DNA of 64,000 nucleotides from Micromonospora sp. MH99 (GCF_021442385.1 NZ_MUZA01000025.1:23629-87628), one strand, 5' to 3'. Positions 1 through 8,769 are shown, counted from the first letter of the stretch. Notes: generated from the letters alone by a model not told the origin. Numbers and translations are program-made.

Positions 1-55
1 CGCGGTGCCGACCGCGTACCTGCTGTTGGCGATCTTCGTGCCGGTGGTGGGGTGA
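1..55 (+). CDS. C-terminal end of a membrane protein, probably phosphatidate cytidylyltransferase CdsA (partial)
   Basis: The first bases form an open frame entering from outside the window and ending at the TGA at 53-55. The visible residues (AVPTAYLLLAIFVPVVG) are hydrophobic, as expected of a last membrane helix. In actinobacteria the gene just before rlmN is usually cdsA, which makes CDP-diacylglycerol for phospholipid synthesis, and CdsA proteins end in a similar hydrophobic stretch. The assignment rests mainly on gene order, because only 17 codons are visible. Any other integral membrane protein would fit the sequence equally well. Confidence 0.5.
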   Translation, partial: AVPTAYLLLAIFVPVVG

Positions 56-159
56 GGCATGGATCACCGTGGCCCGAGGGTTGCCGACCGGCGGTCGGGG
101 TCGGTTCCACACCTCCGCAGGGGTGCCCGGCGCCGGAGGCGTGACACACTGGACCAGCC

Positions 160-1317
160 ATGACGAGCCTGCCGTTGATCCCCGCCATCTCGGAAGCCCC
201 CGCCGCACGCCGGGCTTCCATGCCGCCGCAACACCTCGCCGACCTGGATCTGGCCGGCCGCCAGGCGCTTGTCGCCGGGTTGGGTGAGCCCGCGTTCCGC
301 GCCAAGCAGATCTCCAACCACTACTTCGGGCGACTGGTCCGCGACCCGCAGGCGATGACCGACCTCCCTGCGGCGACGCGTGAGCGGCTGGCCGACCAGC
401 TGCTGCCGACGCTGCTCACGCCGGTGCGCGAGCTCGCCTGCGACGACGGAGCGACCCGCAAGGCGCTCTGGAAGCTGCACGACGGCGCGCTGGTGGAGAG
501 CGTGCTGATGGGCTACCCGGACCGCGTCACGGTCTGCATCTCCAGTCAGGCGGGCTGCGGCATGGCCTGCCCGTTCTGCGCCACCGGCCAGGCCGGGCTG
601 ACCCGCAACCTGTCCACGGCCGAGATCGTCGACCAGGCGGTCTACCTGGCCGGGGTGGCGGCCTCCGGCGCGGTCGCCGGCTCACCGCCGCGGCTGTCGC
701 ACGTCGTGTTCATGGGCATGGGCGAGCCGCTGGCCAACTACAACCGGGTCATCGCGGCGATCCGTCGGCTGGTCAGCCCCGCTCCGGAGGGCCTTGGTCT
801 GTCCCAGCGGCACATCACCGTTTCCACGGTCGGCCTGGTTCCGGCCATCCGCCGACTGGCCAGCGAAGACCTCTCTGTGACCCTTGCGCTGTCGTTGCAC
901 GCGCCCGATGATGATCTGCGCGACGAACTCGTGCCGGTAAACCAGCGCTGGAAGGTAGCCGAGGTGCTGGACGCAGCGTGGGACTATGCCGCCCGGACGG
1001 GCCGTCGCGTGTCCATCGAATACGCAATGATCAAGGACGTGAACGACCAGCCGTGGCGAGCTGACCTGCTCGGGCGGCTGTTGGCAGGCAAGTTGGCGCA
1101 CGTGAACCTCATCCCGCTCAATCCGACGCCGGGCAGCCGCTGGGACGCGAGCCCGAAGCCGGTCGAGCGGGAGTTCGTCCGGCGCTTGCGTGACGCGGGA
1201 GTGTCCACCACCGTACGGGACACCCGGGGTCGCGAGATCGACGGCGCGTGTGGCCAGCTCGCCGCCGCCGAGGACACCGACACCTTCACCGACCGCGCCG
1301 GAGAGGCACCGGCGTGA
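160..1317 (+). CDS. rlmN: RlmN, 23S rRNA A2503 / tRNA A37 C2-methyltransferase (radical SAM)
   Basis: Dual-specificity RNA methyltransferase that installs 2-methyladenosine in 23S rRNA and some tRNAs, affecting decoding fidelity. The 385-residue length is normal for the family. The radical-SAM CxxxCxxC motif (C133, C137, C140, in CGMACPFC) would bind the 4Fe-4S cluster. A second conserved Cys in the ACGQL motif near the C-terminus (C364) matches the resolving or methyl-carrying Cys pair known in RlmN. The glycine-rich FMGMGEP SAM-binding segment is present. The ATG at 160 gives the expected N-terminal accessory domain. Downstream, a DivIVA-like gene starts 31 bp after the stop, so the two may share a transcript. 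Family and function are very secure. Confidence 0.97.
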   Translation: MTSLPLIPAISEAPAARRASMPPQHLADLDLAGRQALVAGLGEPAFRAKQISNHYFGRLVRDPQAMTDLPAATRERLADQLLPTLLTPVRELACDDGATRKALWKLHDGALVESVLMGYPDRVTVCISSQAGCGMACPFCATGQAGLTRNLSTAEIVDQAVYLAGVAASGAVAGSPPRLSHVVFMGMGEPLANYNRVIAAIRRLVSPAPEGLGLSQRHITVSTVGLVPAIRRLASEDLSVTLALSLHAPDDDLRDELVPVNQRWKVAEVLDAAWDYAARTGRRVSIEYAMIKDVNDQPWRADLLGRLLAGKLAHVNLIPLNPTPGSRWDASPKPVEREFVRRLRDAGVSTTVRDTRGREIDGACGQLAAAEDTDTFTDRAGEAPA

Positions 1318-1348
1318 CCGGGCGTGGCGAACGAGACCAGGAGACATA

Positions 1349-2539
1349 GTGGCGAGTCAGGGTCAGCGTTTCCGGCGCAAGGCGCTCCGCCGGGGATACA
1401 AGGTCGACGAGGTGGATGCCTTCCTCGACCGGGTCGAGGCGACGCTCGACGGCCGGCAGGTGGGTGCGCCGGTGGCCTCCCAGGAGGTCCACGACGTCGT
1501 CTTCCGGGTCCGGTTCAACGGCTACGACGAGTGGCAGGTCGACCTGCACCTGGACCGGGTCGAGCGACAGCTGGCCGAGCTGGAGGAGCGCACGAGCGCC
1601 GGGCGCGGCGGCGACCCTCGGATGGGTGACCGGATGGGCCCGCCGGACCGGATGGGCCCGCCGCTGCGCGACGACCGTGGGGGCATGGTCCCGCAGCCGA
1701 TGCCGCCCCGGCCGATGCCCGCGCAGGCCGGTCCGCCCGCCGACCGCTACGGCCGGTACGACGAGCCCACCGGCGCCTTCGCCGGCGGGTACGACGCCCC
1801 TCGCGGCGGCGGCTACGACGCGCAGCGCGGCCCCGGCCCCGGCGGTCCGGGCCCGATGGGACCGGGTGGTCCGATGGGCCACGGCGTCCCGCAGCGCGGT
1901 CTGCCCGCCGGTCCGGGTGGCTACGGTCCGCCCGACGACCAGCGGATGCCCGGCGGCTACGGCCCGCCCGACGACCAGCGCATGCCTGGCGGCTACGGCC
2001 CGCCTGACGACCAGCGTGGGCCCGGTGGCGGCTACCCGCCGGAGGAGCCCCGCTTCGACGGCTTCGAGGCCGGTCGGCACGGTCGCACCGACATGACCGC
2101 CGAGATCCGGATGCCCGAACGGGACCTGCGCGACATGCGCCGTGGCCCGGGCGGCCCGCCGCCGATGCCGCAGCAGGGCCTCGGTGGCCCGTCGATGGCG
2201 GGTCCGCCCGCCGTGGCCGGCCCGCCGATGGGTGGTCCGCCGATGGCCGGGCCTCCGATGGGTGGCCCGCCGATGGCCGGCCCGCCCGGCAGCGACCTGT
2301 ACCGGGTCGACCAGATCCGCCGCAGCTTCCAGGTGCGCCGGTTCGGCAGCGGGTACGACCCGGACCAGGTGGACCGGTTCTTCGACACCCTGCTCGGCGG
2401 CATGCAGCGCCGTAACCCGATGCCTGTCGACCCGAAGGATCTGGACACGCTCCGGTTCGGCCTGGTGCCCGGCGGCTACTTCGAGGCCGAGGTCGACGCC
2501 GCGCTCAAGGACGTACAGGACATCCTGTTCGGGCGCTGA
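1349..2539 (+). CDS. DivIVA-domain protein with two DivIVA-like segments and a long Gly/Pro/Met linker
   Basis: 396 residues if translation starts at the GTG at 1349, which has an AGGAG ribosome site at 1339-1343; the frame stays open upstream but that part overlaps rlmN. Residues about 1-45 (FRRKALRRGYKVDEVDAFLDRV) match the DivIVA N-terminal membrane- and curvature-binding region. A second DivIVA-like segment (SFQVRRFGSGYDPDQVDRFF) lies near residues 328-350. Between them is a disordered Gly/Pro/Met-rich linker with three perfect-length 12-residue repeats (GGYGPPDDQRMP) and a GPPM(A/G) run. This is not Wag31, because the long coiled coil is absent. A role at the pole, septum or membrane scaffold is inferred. 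It follows rlmN and ends in a bidirectional terminator. Confidence 0.85.
   Translation: MASQGQRFRRKALRRGYKVDEVDAFLDRVEATLDGRQVGAPVASQEVHDVVFRVRFNGYDEWQVDLHLDRVERQLAELEERTSAGRGGDPRMGDRMGPPDRMGPPLRDDRGGMVPQPMPPRPMPAQAGPPADRYGRYDEPTGAFAGGYDAPRGGGYDAQRGPGPGGPGPMGPGGPMGHGVPQRGLPAGPGGYGPPDDQRMPGGYGPPDDQRMPGGYGPPDDQRGPGGGYPPEEPRFDGFEAGRHGRTDMTAEIRMPERDLRDMRRGPGGPPPMPQQGLGGPSMAGPPAVAGPPMGGPPMAGPPMGGPPMAGPPGSDLYRVDQIRRSFQVRRFGSGYDPDQVDRFFDTLLGGMQRRNPMPVDPKDLDTLRFGLVPGGYFEAEVDAALKDVQDILFGR
1916..2023 (+). repeat. 36-bp in-frame tandem repeat, three copies
   Basis: Three adjacent 36-bp units (1916-1951, 1952-1987, 1988-2023) encode the 12-residue repeat GGYGPPDDQRMP in the DivIVA-like protein. The third copy changes its last codons. 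Synonymous differences between copies suggest the duplication is not very recent. A second repeated stretch encoding GPPM(A/G) follows at about 2208-2290. Confidence 0.9.
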
Positions 2540-2548
2540 CCTCGACCC

Positions 2549-2597
2549 GTACGCGAACGAGGGCCCGTCCCCGGGTGGGGGCGGGCCCTCGGCGTAC
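2549..2597. terminator. Bidirectional terminator between convergent genes
   Basis: A nine-base perfect stem (2559-2567 GAGGGCCCG with 2582-2590) is extended by outer GTACG/CGTAC arms (2549-2553, 2593-2597). It sits between the stop of the DivIVA-like gene and the stop of the leftward DUF2631 gene. There is no strong T tract, as is usual in GC-rich actinobacteria. Confidence 0.75.
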
Positions 2598-2626
2598 GTC
2601 GGCCGGTCGTTCGGCGCTCGGTCGGG

Positions 2627-2851
2627 TCAGGAGCGCAGACCGTTGCGCCGCAGCACAGCGTCGCCGATCACGATGACCAGCAGCAGCGCGGCCAGGCCGA
2701 TCAGCCAGATGTCCTCGACCCTGCCCTCGTGGTTGCCGCAGAACGCCATGACGACCAGCGCCAGCGCGGACAGCACGGCGCCGATGCGCCCCGACTTGCG
2801 GTGCCCGGGCTTGTGCTGGTCCGGCGACGTTACCGGCTCGCTTCCTGCCAC
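2627..2851 (-). CDS. DUF2631-family small membrane protein
   Basis: 74 residues from a GTG at 2851 with a GGAAGGA ribosome site just upstream; the frame stays open further but without such a site. A basic N-terminus (HKPGHRKSGR) is followed by two hydrophobic helices (about residues 22-37 and 49-63) separated by a short charged loop, so it is a small two-pass membrane protein. The sequence resembles the actinobacterial DUF2631 family, which in mycobacteria (Rv2876 region) also lies between the rlmN and dxr neighbourhoods; this is from memory. Function is unknown. It is divergent from the metallo-beta-lactamase/Rieske gene and convergent with the DivIVA-like gene. Confidence 0.8.
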   Translation of the reverse strand: MAGSEPVTSPDQHKPGHRKSGRIGAVLSALALVVMAFCGNHEGRVEDIWLIGLAALLLVIVIGDAVLRRNGLRS

Positions 2852-3048
2852 TGTCGGTCCTTCCTCGCGATCGGATCTTTGGTTAGTCTGGCACGCCTCC
2901 TGCCCGGGGCGGTGCGGTGGGGGTTTCCCCGCCTTCTGGCCCTGCCCGCCCAGGCCGGACGGCACTACGGGCGTCGCGGGGTGGCGGTCAGACTCCCTCC
3001 GGTAGCGTTTGGCGTACACCTGATTGTCTGTTTGAGGGGGACTGTGCG

Positions 3049-4629
3049 GTGCGAGTGACCGGAACCGGGCACGCCAGCATGCGGATCGACACGGCCGCGG
3101 GCAGCATCCTGTGCGACCCGTGGGTCAACCCGGCCTACTTCGCCTCGTGGTTTCCCTTCCCGGACAATTCACTGCTCGACTGGGAGACGCTGGGCCAGGT
3201 CGACTACCTGTACGTCTCCCACCTGCACCGGGACCACTTCGATGCGAAGCACCTGCGGGACTTCGTCTCGAAGGACGCCACCGTCCTGCTCCCCGAGTTT
3301 CCGACCTCGGAGATGGAGGACGAGTTCCGGGCACTGGGCTTCACGAAGTTCCTGAAGGCGCCCAACGAGCAGGTCGTGGAGCTCGACGGCGGCCTGAAGA
3401 TCATGATCCAGGCGTTGACCAGCCCCACCGACGGCCCGATCGGCGACTCCTCGCTCTGGGTGGAGTACGACGGTGTGCGGCTGCTCAACCAGAACGACGC
3501 CCGCCCCACCGACCTGAGCGTCTTCGCCGAGTTGGGGCACGTGCACGCGCACCTGCTCCAGTTCTCCGGGGCGATCTGGTACCCGATGGTCTACGAGTTG
3601 CCGCAGGCGGCGAAGACCGCGTTCGGCAAGCAGAAGCGTGACCGGCAGTTCGACCGGACGTGGCGCTACATCGACGACCTGAAGGCCGACCACGTCTTCC
3701 CGATCGCCGGCCCGCCGTGCTTCCTCGACGACGAGCTGTGGCAGTTCAACGACATCCACGGCGACGAGGGCAACATCTTCCCGGACCAGTCGGTCTTCCT
3801 GAGCGAGTACGCGAAGGTCGGCGGCACCAACGGCATCGTGCTGCTGCCGGGCAGCGTCGCCGAGGTCACCACCGAGGGCGCGAGCACCACCCACCCGGTG
3901 CCGGTGCAGGAGTTCTTCGCGAACAAGGTCGCCCACCTGGAGGAGATGCGGGAGCGCAAGCGCCCGATCATCGAGGCAGAGAAGGCGTCCTGGCGGCACC
4001 CCGAGGTAGACGTGCTCGGCGAGATGAAGCGCCGCATCGAGCCGCTGCTCGACGAGTCGATCTACCTGGCCAAGGGGGTCGGCGGCCCGGTCCGCTTCGA
4101 CCTGGTGGGCTACGACGGCGAGAGCGTCGAGTCGATCGTGGTGGACTTCCCGGGTAAGGAGGTCCGGCCGTACGCGGACGAGAAGGTCCGCTACCGCTTC
4201 CGGACCGAGCGGTCGCTGATCGAGCACCTGCTCTTCATCGACGAGGTGGACTGGGTCAACTCGCTCTTTCTGTCCTGCCGGTTCTCGGCGGCCCGGATCG
4301 GCCAGTACAACGAGTTCGTCTACGCGTTCTTCAAGTGCCTCTCCGAGGAGCGCCTCCAGTACGCCGAGGGTTGGTACGACGAGCACGAGCGCACCACCGA
4401 CGCCGAGGACATCACGCTTGGCGACTGGGTGGTGCAGCGGCGCTGCCCGCACCTGAAGGCGGACCTGACCCGGTTCGGCATCGTCGAGGGCGACCAGCTC
4501 ACCTGTCAGCTGCATGGTTGGCGCTTCGACCTGCCCTCTGGCCGCTGCCTGACGAGCGTCGGCCACAAGGTCCGCGCCCACCGCGTCGACGCGGAGACCC
4601 CGGCCCCGGCGGGCGAAGCCCTGAGCTGA
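3049..4629 (+). CDS. Metallo-beta-lactamase-fold protein with C-terminal Rieske [2Fe-2S] domain
   Basis: 526 residues from the GTG at 3049, preceded by a GAGGGGG ribosome site at 3034-3040. Residues about 1-260 form an MBL-type domain, with the metal motif HLHRDH (H58, H60, D62, H63) and an N-terminal segment like that of YcjY/UlaG-type lactonases. The C-terminal part (about 455-505) carries a Rieske pair CPH (C466, H468) and CQLH (C486, H489), enough for a 2Fe-2S cluster. The 200-residue middle region is not assigned. The layout recalls CMP-Neu5Ac hydroxylase but with the domain order reversed. A redox-coupled hydrolase or oxygenase role is inferred; substrate unknown. It is followed after 105 bp by a TMEM175-type gene, with an inverted repeat between them. 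Confidence 0.88.
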   Translation: MRVTGTGHASMRIDTAAGSILCDPWVNPAYFASWFPFPDNSLLDWETLGQVDYLYVSHLHRDHFDAKHLRDFVSKDATVLLPEFPTSEMEDEFRALGFTKFLKAPNEQVVELDGGLKIMIQALTSPTDGPIGDSSLWVEYDGVRLLNQNDARPTDLSVFAELGHVHAHLLQFSGAIWYPMVYELPQAAKTAFGKQKRDRQFDRTWRYIDDLKADHVFPIAGPPCFLDDELWQFNDIHGDEGNIFPDQSVFLSEYAKVGGTNGIVLLPGSVAEVTTEGASTTHPVPVQEFFANKVAHLEEMRERKRPIIEAEKASWRHPEVDVLGEMKRRIEPLLDESIYLAKGVGGPVRFDLVGYDGESVESIVVDFPGKEVRPYADEKVRYRFRTERSLIEHLLFIDEVDWVNSLFLSCRFSAARIGQYNEFVYAFFKCLSEERLQYAEGWYDEHERTTDAEDITLGDWVVQRRCPHLKADLTRFGIVEGDQLTCQLHGWRFDLPSGRCLTSVGHKVRAHRVDAETPAPAGEALS

Positions 4630-4653
4630 CCCCGCTCCGCCCCCTTCCGCCCT

Positions 4654-4727
4654 CGCGATCGTGCACTTTCGGTCGGCGCAAAGTGCCGCAATCGCCCCAG
4701 AGCGGCGACCGAAAGCGCAAGATCGCG
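4654..4727. repeat. Intergenic inverted repeat (22-bp arms)
   Basis: Arms 4654-4675 and 4706-4727 are complementary at 20 of 22 positions (cores GCACTTTCGGTCG and CGACCGAAAGCGC) around a 30-base loop. It fills the gap between the MBL/Rieske and TMEM175 genes. It resembles in style, but not closely in sequence, the hairpins at 15211, 22802 and 44958. It may act as a terminator or be a dispersed palindromic element. Confidence 0.75.
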
Positions 4728-4734
4728 GGGTGGG

Positions 4735-5457
4735 GTGCGCGACGAGAGCGGGGCGGGCGTGGCGGGGGCGGACGCGCGGGAGAGCGAGTACCGGTACGAG
4801 CGCGGCCGGGAGAAGGCCCGGGACGCCGCGCGGGTGGAGACGTTCAGCGATGGTGTCTTCGCGGTCGTGCTGACGGTGATGGCCGTCGAGCTGCTCCAGA
4901 CCGGTCCCGCCAGGGAGAGTGGGCGGGCGCTTCCGGACGCCCTGGCCCACGCCTGGCCGTCCTACCTGGCGTACGTGATCACCTTTGCGCTCGCCGGGCA
5001 GGTCTGGCTCGCCCACCACAACCTGTGGCGGTACGTCGTCCGGGTCGATCAGATGCTGCTGGTCTTCAACCTGGGCGTCCTGCTCTTCATCGCCACCATC
5101 CCGTTCACCGCCGACCTGCTGTCGGACAACCTGCGCGGTGGAACGACCGAGCAGCGACTGACCGCCGCCCTGTACCTCGGCACGGTGCTCGGCGAGGCGA
5201 TCTTCGTCAACCTGAGCTGGTGGTGGGCCCGCCGACGTGGGCTGCTGCACCCCGACCTGGATCCCCGGCTGGCCCGGGCGATCGCGCGTCGGGTGCTGGT
5301 CAAGCCCCTGCTCTACCTCGTCGCCTTCGCCGTCGTCTTCATCGACCCGATCCTGAGCCTCTGCGCGTACCTCCTGCTGGTCGGCTACTACCTGATCGGC
5401 GGCCCGGGCGACCTCCGGCCGTCCGCCGGCACGAGCGAGGGCCGGTCAGCGGCGTAG
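4735..5457 (+). CDS. TMEM175-family (DUF1211) potassium-channel-like membrane protein
   Basis: 240 residues from a GTG at 4735; a second GTG at 4756 is possible because no strong ribosome site distinguishes them. The family hallmark RVETFSDG (F37, S38, D39, G40) starts the first membrane helix and is known to line the pore of bacterial and human TMEM175 K+ channels. About five to six hydrophobic segments follow. The long charged N-terminal tail before the motif is unusual. Most bacterial members have one six-helix unit and assemble as tetramers, which fits this length. It would act in the cytoplasmic membrane. The downstream gene is convergent. Confidence 0.85.
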   Translation: MRDESGAGVAGADARESEYRYERGREKARDAARVETFSDGVFAVVLTVMAVELLQTGPARESGRALPDALAHAWPSYLAYVITFALAGQVWLAHHNLWRYVVRVDQMLLVFNLGVLLFIATIPFTADLLSDNLRGGTTEQRLTAALYLGTVLGEAIFVNLSWWWARRRGLLHPDLDPRLARAIARRVLVKPLLYLVAFAVVFIDPILSLCAYLLLVGYYLIGGPGDLRPSAGTSEGRSAA

Positions 5458-5539
5458 GGCCTGTTTGCTGGGAACGCGCCCTGCCGGATCGCCGCCCGGC
5501 CCCCGCCTCGGCTCGACCGCCGTTCAGGAAACAGACCCC
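5457..5539. terminator. Possible bidirectional terminator between convergent stops
   Basis: An imperfect inverted repeat (left arm about 5457-5479, with CTGTTT and GGGAACG; right arm about 5518-5539, with CGTTC and AAACAG) spans the short gap between the TMEM175 and FAD-oxidoreductase stop codons. It has several mismatches, so the call is weak. Confidence 0.35.
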
Positions 5540-7125
5540 AGGTCGGCGAGGATGCGTCGGGCGGCGTTGTGGCCGGCGGCGCCGATGACGCTGCCCGCCG
5601 GGTGGCAGCCGGCGCTGCCCGCGTACACGCCGTCGATGCCTGTGGCGTACGGCATCCGGTCGGTGAACGAGACGGTGTTGTCGACGTGGTGGATGTGACC
5701 GCCGGTGATGCCGAAGTGCTTCTCGATGCCCGGCGGGGGCAGCGGCACCGCGTCGGCGATCAGGTCGGCGGTGCCCGGCGCGTACCGCTCGACGATCGCG
5801 ACGAGCCGGTCGACGTAGCCGGGCAGTTCCGCCTCCCAGGTGGTGCCGGCCAGCTCGTAGGGGACCGACTGGACGAACAGCGCCGACGAGTGGTGCCCGG
5901 CGGCGTCGGACAGCGACGGGTCGACTGTGGTGTGCAGGTACCACTCGATCGTCGGCTCCGCGGGCAGCCGCCCCGCCTGCACGTCCGCCCACATGTCACG
6001 CAGCGCGGTCATCGGCGAGGCGGAGTCGCCGCCGACCAGCGACGCGGACCCGGGCAGCAGGTGGATTGTCGAGCCGAACGGGCTCGGCGTGCCCGCCGGC
6101 AGGCAGGAGAACCGCGGCAGGTCGGTGAGCGCCAGGTTGAGCTTCAGGGTGGTGCCGGGGCGGCGGACCGCCGACATCCGTTCGCCGAGCGACGCCGGGA
6201 GCGCGCCGTCGGGCACCAGGTCCATCAGCCGGTACGGGTCGCACGCGCCGAGCACCACCCGCGCGGCGACCTGCCGGCCGTCGGCCAGCACGACTCCGCT
6301 GGCCGCGCCGCCGTCCAGGGTCACCGCGCGCACCGGCGTACCGGTCAGGATCGTCGCTCCGGCGGCGCGTGCGGCGTCGGCGAACGTGGCCGAGACGGTG
6401 CCCATCCCGCCCTCGGCGATCATCCAGGTGCCGCCGGAGCCGGGCAGCCGGCACATGTTGTGCACGAGGAAGTTGTGGCCGGTCCCGGGGTCGTCCGGGC
6501 CGGCGTTGAGGCCGGAGAGCCCGTCGGTGACCGCGTACATGCTGACCAGCAGTTCGGAGCGGAACTCGAACCGGGCCAGGTAGTCCGCGACCGAGCCCCG
6601 GACGAGGTCGACGAAGACCTGCCGCAGCGCCGGGCGGACGTGCCGCTCGGCGGTCTCCTCGGCGCTCAGCGGCTCGGCCAGCCAGGCCGGGGCGAGGTCC
6701 TCGCGCAGCGCGGCCAGCTCGGCCTGCATCGCGTCGTCGGCGGCCACGTCGGCGGGGGAGAAGAACTCGGCGAGCTGCGCCCGGGTGGCGGCGGTGTCGC
6801 TGCCGAAGAGCAGGTACGGCGAGCCGAGGCCGCCGGGCGTCGGCAGGAAGTAGTGCGGGTCGCGGCGCAGCACCGGAATCCGCACGTCGAGGGTGGCGAG
6901 CAGCTCCGGCGGCATGAGCCCGAGCAGGTACGACCCGGTGGAGTGGCGCAGCCCCGGCACCTTCGGGAACGGGTTCTCGGTGCGGGTCGCGCCGCCGATG
7001 ACGTCGGCCGCCTCCAGCACCAGGACGTCCAGGCCGGCGCGGGCCAGCAGGATGGCCGAGACCAGACCGTTGTGCCCGGCACCGACGATCACGACGTCGG
7101 CCCGGCCGGGAAGTTCACTGCTCAT
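5524..7125 (-). CDS. PYROXD2-like / phytoene-desaturase-superfamily FAD-dependent oxidoreductase
   Basis: 533 residues from the ATG at 7125; an in-frame start 24 bases upstream lacks support. The N-terminal dinucleotide-binding motif VIVGAGHNG is followed by an acidic end to the second strand (VLEAAD) and GGATRT, typical of carotenoid-desaturase and amine-oxidase-like flavoproteins. The C-terminal stretch YAGSAGCHPAGSVIGAAGHNAA matches the FAD-closing motif of the PYROXD2 group. No crt genes are nearby, so carotenoid synthesis is not indicated; substrate unknown. It is probably soluble or peripheral. It lies upstream of and convergent to the TMEM175 gene, and 52 bp downstream of the YihY gene on the same strand. 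Confidence 0.88.
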   Translation of the reverse strand: MSSELPGRADVVIVGAGHNGLVSAILLARAGLDVLVLEAADVIGGATRTENPFPKVPGLRHSTGSYLLGLMPPELLATLDVRIPVLRRDPHYFLPTPGGLGSPYLLFGSDTAATRAQLAEFFSPADVAADDAMQAELAALREDLAPAWLAEPLSAEETAERHVRPALRQVFVDLVRGSVADYLARFEFRSELLVSMYAVTDGLSGLNAGPDDPGTGHNFLVHNMCRLPGSGGTWMIAEGGMGTVSATFADAARAAGATILTGTPVRAVTLDGGAASGVVLADGRQVAARVVLGACDPYRLMDLVPDGALPASLGERMSAVRRPGTTLKLNLALTDLPRFSCLPAGTPSPFGSTIHLLPGSASLVGGDSASPMTALRDMWADVQAGRLPAEPTIEWYLHTTVDPSLSDAAGHHSSALFVQSVPYELAGTTWEAELPGYVDRLVAIVERYAPGTADLIADAVPLPPPGIEKHFGITGGHIHHVDNTVSFTDRMPYATGIDGVYAGSAGCHPAGSVIGAAGHNAARRILADLGSVS

Positions 7126-7177
7126 GCCGCCGCAGCCTAGCCCCACCACCGCGCGGGGTCAGCCCACCGCGCGCTGA

Positions 7178-8017
7178 TCAACTCGGCCGGGGAGCGCGTT
7201 GGGCACGCCAGCGGGAGAGGGCCAGGGTGGCGGAGTAGCCGGCCAGGACGATCACGTGGAACAGGTACAGCCACAGGAGCACGGCCACGCCGGCGCCGAT
7301 CTCGTCGAAGCCGCCGAAGGGTGCGCCCAGATCCAGCGGCAGGGACGCGAACAGCACGAAGCCGTGCATGAACCCGGAGAGGTTCGCCGCGGTGAACGAC
7401 CCGAGCCCGAGGGTGGAGAGCCAGTCCGGCGATGCGGGCCCCACCACCCGGAACACCCACACCACCACAGGTGTGAGCACCAGCCACACCGCCAGGAACG
7501 ACAGCACCACCCCCAGAGCGCCGAGCCAGCCGCCCTGGGTGACCAGGTGGGTGGTGACCGGGAGCGCCAGCAGGATCGACAGCAGCAGCGCGGGTGCCGG
7601 CGCGAGCAGCGGCAGCAGCAGCAGTCGACCTCGCCAACCGACCAGGTGCTCGTCGCTGCGCGGGGCCGCCACCGACACGAACGCCCGGCGGAGCCCCTCG
7701 CCGTACAGCGACGCGGGCAGCAGCGAGGCAAGGGCCAGCACGGGGGTCAACTCCACCCCGGCGTCGACAAGCGCGGCCACCGCCCGGGGCGCCCCGATCG
7801 CCGTCGGCAGGGCCTCCACGGCGTACGACGTGAGCCGGCGTACCCGATCGGCGCCCGCGATCAGTGAGGTGAGCCAGAGGGCCAGCAGGGCCACCGGGAC
7901 CACGGCGATCGCCCCGTAGAAGGTGATCGCGGCCGCGTGCAGCGACAGGTCCCGCCCGCGCACCGGACGGAACGCGGCACTGGTGATCCGCTTCGCGCGC
8001 TGCCATCCGTTGCCCAT
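7178..8017 (-). CDS. YihY/BrkB-family membrane protein
   Basis: 279 residues from the ATG at 8017, chosen because GGAAGGAGA lies 5-6 bases upstream. The signature LSLHAAAITFYGAIAVVPVAL near residues 23-43 and six hydrophobic helices match the YihY/virulence-factor BrkB family (once called RNase BN). The basic N-terminus (QRAKR) faces the cytoplasm. The family is often proposed to transport small molecules or take part in envelope biology, without an established activity. Same strand as the FAD oxidoreductase and divergent from the acetyltransferase, with only 51 bp between starts. Confidence 0.85.
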   Translation of the reverse strand: MGNGWQRAKRITSAAFRPVRGRDLSLHAAAITFYGAIAVVPVALLALWLTSLIAGADRVRRLTSYAVEALPTAIGAPRAVAALVDAGVELTPVLALASLLPASLYGEGLRRAFVSVAAPRSDEHLVGWRGRLLLLPLLAPAPALLLSILLALPVTTHLVTQGGWLGALGVVLSFLAVWLVLTPVVVWVFRVVGPASPDWLSTLGLGSFTAANLSGFMHGFVLFASLPLDLGAPFGGFDEIGAGVAVLLWLYLFHVIVLAGYSATLALSRWRAQRAPRPS

Positions 8018-8068
8018 CGGGTTCTCCTTCCCTGTCCTCGGGGCGGTCACTCCTTAAGATCGCCGGTC

Positions 8069-8620
8069 ATGACTGTTGTCACCACCGAACGTCTCATCCT
8101 GCGCGACTGGACCGACGATCCGGCCGATCTGGCCCGTATCTACGACATCTACTCCCGCCCGGAGATCACTCGCTGGTTGGGCGCCTCGCCGGGCCTGCCG
8201 ATGACCGACCCGGCCCAGGCCGTCGAGCGGCTGCGGTTCTGGCAGGACCGGCACGCCGCCGACGGTGGCCGGTACGGCACCTGGGCGGTCGAGGTGCGCG
8301 AGACCGGTCAGGTGGCCGGTACCGCGTTGCTCAAGCCGCTGCCGGGGCGGGACGAGACGGTGCGGACCGAGGACATCGAGACGGGGTGGCACCTGCACCC
8401 GGACTCGTGGGGTCACGGCTACGCCACCGAGGCCGCGCGTGCGCTCGTCGCGCGGGAGTTCGCCGCCGGCACCCGGGAGATCTACGCGGTCGTGTCGCCG
8501 GGCAACGAGCCGTCGATGGCTGTCGCTCGGAGGCTGGGCATGACCCATGTGGGTCAGCGCACCGACTGGTACGGCGGGGAGCTGTTGGAGACGTTCGTCC
8601 TGGCGGCACCAGACGCCTGA
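8069..8620 (+). CDS. GNAT acetyltransferase, RimJ/RimL-like
   Basis: 183 residues from the ATG at 8069 (TVVTTERLILRDW is the classic start of this family). The acetyl-CoA-binding region is DIETGWHLHPDSWGHGYATEAARALV, with the (Q/R)xxGxG/A loop as WGHGYA near residue 113. The end (AVARRLGMTHVGQRTDW) matches the C-terminal strand of RimJ-type protein or antibiotic N-acetyltransferases. The substrate cannot be told from sequence. It is followed by a strong hairpin terminator, so it is probably monocistronic. Confidence 0.9.
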   Translation: MTVVTTERLILRDWTDDPADLARIYDIYSRPEITRWLGASPGLPMTDPAQAVERLRFWQDRHAADGGRYGTWAVEVRETGQVAGTALLKPLPGRDETVRTEDIETGWHLHPDSWGHGYATEAARALVAREFAAGTREIYAVVSPGNEPSMAVARRLGMTHVGQRTDWYGGELLETFVLAAPDA

Positions 8621-8658
8621 TCGTTCCCGCACTTTCTGACGCAACATCCGCGCGGCAT

Positions 8659-8703
8659 CGGCGAAGGTGCGGCCTCCAGTCGTCGGGGGCCGCACCTTCG
8701 CCG
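8659..8703 (+). terminator. Rho-independent-like terminator of the acetyltransferase gene
   Basis: Perfect 16-base stem: 8659-8674 (CGGCGAAGGTGCGGCC) with 8688-8703, and a 13-base loop. It lies 38 bases after the acetyltransferase stop. No T tract follows. Confidence 0.85.
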
Positions 8704-8769
8704 TGTGTGGGGACGGCGCGTCGGGCGTCGGGGCAGAAGAGCCCATCAATAGTCACGGCTGTCGAAGTG

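Noticed and set aside
1190..1348. An upstream extension of the DivIVA-like protein into rlmN
   Set aside because: The GTG at 1349 has an AGGAG site and begins the known N-terminal motif; the extension encodes Arg/Pro-rich nonsense.
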